Made by a program: the position numbers and the translations under genes | The notes under the pieces: model-generated | Seen by the model: the letters and a program-made list of their open reading frames with translations, nothing else | Database searches by the model: none | Told to the model about the DNA's origin: nothing | In this document: one piece after another, positions 61,474 to 64,000 of the stretch | How the letters are laid out: each line of letters starts with the position of its first letter | Position numbering within the stretch: position 1 is the first letter of the stretch | Assembly: GCA_904380375.1 (NCBI GenBank) | Contig: CAJFID010000001.1 | Coordinates: 124,001-188,000 of the forward strand | Direction: 5' to 3' | DNA: 64,000 bases | Source: Avimonas intestinalis | GTDB lineage: Bacteria; Bacillota; Clostridia; Oscillospirales; Acutalibacteraceae

Positions 61474-61523
61474 CCCTAGTGGGGCGGCCCGGCCGCTTTG
61501 GCCCCGGCATCCAAAGCAGTACG

Positions 61524-61554
61524 AAGGCCCCCAGGATGATCCTGGGGGCCTTTT
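61524..61554. terminator. Bidirectional terminator after the aldo/keto reductase
   Basis: AAGGCCCCCAGGAT / ATCCTGGGGGCCTT nearly abutting arms, then TTTT on the plus side. It may also serve the leftward ABC genes. Confidence 0.75.
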
Positions 61555-61577
61555 GCCGGCCTAGGCGGCAGGCTGCC

Positions 61578-63902
61578 TTACAGGTAGGCTTGGAGCGAAT
61601 CGGGTATCGCATCCACGGGAAGGAGCTTGTATATGGTCAAGGTTTCCTGGGTGATCAGGTAATCGGAATAGGACGTGGAGTTGGGATCCTCCCTGGCATG
61701 GGGGTCGTACATCGGGTTGACGACCTCCAGCTCGACCATGTACACCTTCCGGCTCGCGTAGTAGGAGGAGCGCAGGCAGGGCACCAGGTCGTCCAGCAGC
61801 TCCGCCGGGATTTCGCGCGGATTGCCGTACCGCTCTGCGTCGTAAATGGGGTAGGAGGGTTCGGGCCTTGAATCGCCGGATGCCTGTAGGAACAAATCCT
61901 GTCCGCAGCTGTAACCCCTTCGGTTTTCTGGGACAAAGCGGTAGGCCGTTGCGCGGAGGATCTCCGGCGCCTCCGGCAGGGTGTACCGCCCCTGTGCCAG
62001 CAGGAAATCCAGCGTGCGGGTGAAGGACGGCGTCAGGAAAAGGGCGCAGGAATCCATGCTATCGTAATATCCCAGGGAAAGCAGGAGGACGGCGTCCTCT
62101 TCCGGGAAATAATGGTCTTGCAGCGTCTGCTCGGACAGGTCGGCCAGCAGGCAGTCAAGGAGCTGCTCCCGTTCCTGCGTGGTCAGGTCAAGCGGAGGCT
62201 CATCCAGCAGCAGGGAGGGGTTGTAGAGATAGATGTCCTCCGGAGGCTGGTAGCCGCGGTCTTCCTCTGCCTTGCCGTTGCCGAACAGCCGCAGCCGCAG
62301 CTTTTCTTCCCACGCCTGGGGGATCGCCTGCGTCTCGTCCAGCTGTAAGAACTCCTCCATCAGGGACAAGGGGAGGGTCGCGTACCGCCGGGTCATGGTG
62401 CGGCCGTTTTTCAGGGTGTACTCCACAAACACCGGCCCGTTGACGACGGCGTCTTGGTAGGCGACATCGCCGTCCGCAATACGCTCGCTTGACGTGAAGC
62501 GTTCCAGGGGGAGCTGGGCCAGCTTCTCGTGCAGGGAGACGATGCGCTCCAGGTCGCCGGCGCTGGTGTAGGGGCCGCTGGGCATATACACCGTGGAAAT
62601 GTAGACGCCGCTCATGATTTCGGACGCTTCCATAAGGTTGGGGTCGCCGTGGTAGGTGATCGATGCCTGTGCGATCTCCTGCACCGCCGGCACGCGGGCG
62701 GAGTAGCCGAAGAGGCCGGTGGCCAGCACCACCGCGGCGACCAGCAGCCCTCCGGCCGTCGCAGGCAGGGACGGCCAGCTTTTTTTCAGCCATCCCACCC
62801 CGCGGAAGGCGATCATCCCGGCCAGCACCAGCGCCGCCGCCGCGCCGAACAGGCCGCACAGCACCCGCAGGGGCAAGGACACCGGCAGGTATTGCAGCGC
62901 GGCAAAGGTGAAGAGGGCCGCCAGCACCGCCGCGGCGATGCCCAGGGGCCGGCAGCTCCCGGCAAAGCCGGAGATCTCCGCCCGGCGCCGGCGGAAGAGC
63001 AGGTAGGCCAGCAGCGCGGCCGCCGCCACGAAGAGCGCCCAGCCGGCCAGCATCCCCCAGTGGGGGGAGGCGACGGAGATCCGGTAGCTTGTATTGATCG
63101 CCGTGCTGGCATCGCCGTTTTTAAAATACACCGACTGGAAGGTGCTTATGTCGTAAAAATGGAAGGAGAAGGGGGTAAAGAGCTTGACGGCCTCCACCAG
63201 GCTGATGGGGATGCCATCCTCAAACATGACCCCGCCGTACGGCGGTTCGGAGAGGTGGCTGAACCCCGCGCCGTACGGGCAGCCGGGCAGCAGGCTTTGC
63301 AGCACCGAGCCGGCGATCCACGCCAGCAGCAGGGGCAGGATCGACGCCAGCAGGGTGTAAACTACCCCCTCCGATACGGTGCCGCACAGGGTGATGACCA
63401 GCACGGCCAGGCTGTACATCGCCAGCCCGCCCACGAGCATCAGCAGCGTAACGTAGAGCCAGCTGCGAAAGAAGACCCCGTAAAATACCGGCTGTACGGC
63501 CAGCTGGGCAAACAGGGAGCACAGGCAGGCCAGCAGCAGGGGCAGGGCGACGAAGACCGCGCCCGTCAGGTACCGGATGCCGAAGAGCGTTCCCCGCCGC
63601 ACGCCGAGGGAGAAATAGGTGTCGGTCGCCCGGGCCTGGAACAGAAAAAAGAACACACACAGCGCGACCAGGCCGGCAAACACCGGGATGGCGTATTGGA
63701 TCCCCGCGTCGTAGCCCTGGACGTACATTTCAAAGTTGGCATAGCCGGAGTAGGAGTAGGAATCCAGGATAAGGAGCAAGGGCAGGTTCATGACCAGGAA
63801 GAAATAGACCGCGCCCACCACGGGCAGGAGCCAGAACTGCCGGACGGTCAAGCGGAGCTCGTGCCAGAAAACCCGCCTATCCGAATAAGCCGGTGAGGTC
63901 AT
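61578..63902 (-). CDS. ABC transporter permease
   Basis: 774 aa. Six transmembrane segments in residues 20-250 plus further spans (about 285-310, 320-405) form an ABC-2-like N-terminal half. The last 360 residues are a large hydrophilic, probably extracytoplasmic domain (YHGDPNLMEASEIMSGVYIS onward) with many Tyr/Leu. Architecture resembles YtrC/D-like or lantibiotic-type exporters. ATG at 63902 with GGAGGCGAAAGG upstream; it overlaps the ATPase gene by 26 bases. Confidence 0.82.
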   Translation of the reverse strand: MTSPAYSDRRVFWHELRLTVRQFWLLPVVGAVYFFLVMNLPLLLILDSYSYSGYANFEMYVQGYDAGIQYAIPVFAGLVALCVFFFLFQARATDTYFSLGVRRGTLFGIRYLTGAVFVALPLLLACLCSLFAQLAVQPVFYGVFFRSWLYVTLLMLVGGLAMYSLAVLVITLCGTVSEGVVYTLLASILPLLLAWIAGSVLQSLLPGCPYGAGFSHLSEPPYGGVMFEDGIPISLVEAVKLFTPFSFHFYDISTFQSVYFKNGDASTAINTSYRISVASPHWGMLAGWALFVAAAALLAYLLFRRRRAEISGFAGSCRPLGIAAAVLAALFTFAALQYLPVSLPLRVLCGLFGAAAALVLAGMIAFRGVGWLKKSWPSLPATAGGLLVAAVVLATGLFGYSARVPAVQEIAQASITYHGDPNLMEASEIMSGVYISTVYMPSGPYTSAGDLERIVSLHEKLAQLPLERFTSSERIADGDVAYQDAVVNGPVFVEYTLKNGRTMTRRYATLPLSLMEEFLQLDETQAIPQAWEEKLRLRLFGNGKAEEDRGYQPPEDIYLYNPSLLLDEPPLDLTTQEREQLLDCLLADLSEQTLQDHYFPEEDAVLLLSLGYYDSMDSCALFLTPSFTRTLDFLLAQGRYTLPEAPEILRATAYRFVPENRRGYSCGQDLFLQASGDSRPEPSYPIYDAERYGNPREIPAELLDDLVPCLRSSYYASRKVYMVELEVVNPMYDPHAREDPNSTSYSDYLITQETLTIYKLLPVDAIPDSLQAYL

Positions 63903-64000
63903 CGCCTTTCGCCTCCGTTTCATTCAGAAAAATTTCTTCCAGCGACAGGGGGAAGCTCTCGAGCAGGGTGGGCTCCATCGCCCGCAGGGCGGCCTGCGTT
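63877..64000 (-). CDS. ABC transporter ATP-binding protein, C-terminal end (partial)
   Basis: The last 40 codons are readable from the right edge: TQAALRAMEPTLLESFPLSL, then EEIFLNETEAKGDDLTGLFG and TAG at 63879-63877. The LEEIFLN form is the usual C-terminal helix of ABC-2 exporter ATPases. The rest lies beyond the window. Overlap with the permease indicates one operon. Confidence 0.75.
   Translation of the reverse strand, partial: TQAALRAMEPTLLESFPLSLEEIFLNETEAKGDDLTGLFG

Noticed and set aside
62529..63896. 455-codon plus-strand frame opposite the ABC permease
   Set aside because: Low-complexity Gly/Gln/Arg/His composition, no binding site or homology; shadow of the permease.
1..64000. 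CRISPR arrays, tRNA or rRNA genes, insertion sequences, attachment sites
   Set aside because: No regularly spaced repeats, cloverleaf-like sequences, rRNA segments, transposase frames or flanking duplications were recognised by eye.

Overview
This window is 64 kb of a GC-rich chromosome from a low-redundancy, gene-dense Gram-positive bacterium. The best fit is an anaerobic, spore-forming Clostridia member of the Oscillospiraceae/Ruminococcaceae type. The evidence is spoVT (sporulation), the short zinc-tailed ProS, a sodium-pumping decarboxylase beta subunit, an HxlR regulator beside a thioredoxin reductase without an NADPH motif, the DUF512-der-plsY-gpsA cluster, the DUF177-rpmF pair, and strong AGGAGG-type ribosome binding sites. 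Many promoters fit TTGACA-17-TATAAT closely. No rRNA, tRNA, CRISPR array, transposase, integrase or phage structural gene was seen.

Layout. 0-5 kb: spoVT, a MATE exporter, a sodium:solute symporter and a GNAT acetyltransferase. 5-7 kb: a leftward redox unit (HxlR regulator, flavin thioredoxin reductase-like protein, thioredoxin) with its own promoter and candidate HxlR-type operators. 7-16 kb: glgP, pduL, a family-4 uracil-DNA glycosylase, an HD/metallophosphoesterase pair, a degenerate D,D-carboxypeptidase, cdd and rsmA. 16-18 kb: an AT-rich patch with a ribbon-helix-helix protein and two XRE regulators, probably acquired. 18-23 kb: leftward murI-DUF1934-argS-(degenerate homocysteine methyltransferase-like) unit.

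23.5-27.5 kb: rpmG-secE-nusG-rplK-rplA-rplJ-rplL, with a ribosomal L10 leader and attenuator ahead of a TTG-started rplJ. rpoB does not follow rplL. 28-32 kb: an ECF-like sigma factor overlapping a membrane-anchored beta-propeller protein, a small exported protein, and a decaying lipoprotein pseudogene. 32-36 kb: cyclophilin / Cys-rich protein / cyclophilin-lipoprotein operon, then SGNH hydrolase and proS. 36-43 kb: OadG-like and OadB subunits, an ABC exporter pair, mtaB, an HPr-like protein without the phosphorylatable histidine, and a URO-D family protein behind a well-formed promoter and palindromic operator.

43-54 kb: an intact dacF, pgi, a P-loop protein with a CofE-like partner, DUF177-rpmF, then DUF512-der-plsY-gpsA. 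54-64 kb: an uncharacterised toroid-like protein, a small DUF1874-like protein, the DnaD / DnaI-like helicase-loader pair, a PASTA pseudokinase, an aldo/keto reductase, and a leftward ABC transporter that runs off the right edge.

The strongest theme is the number of intact, normally expressed-looking genes whose family catalytic or cofactor residues have been replaced: the carboxypeptidase at 13 kb, the methyltransferase at 18 kb, the HPr at 42 kb, the kinase at 59 kb, and the NADPH site of the thioredoxin reductase at 6 kb. These look like repurposed proteins rather than junk, because the frames are full length and the domain folds are otherwise well kept.
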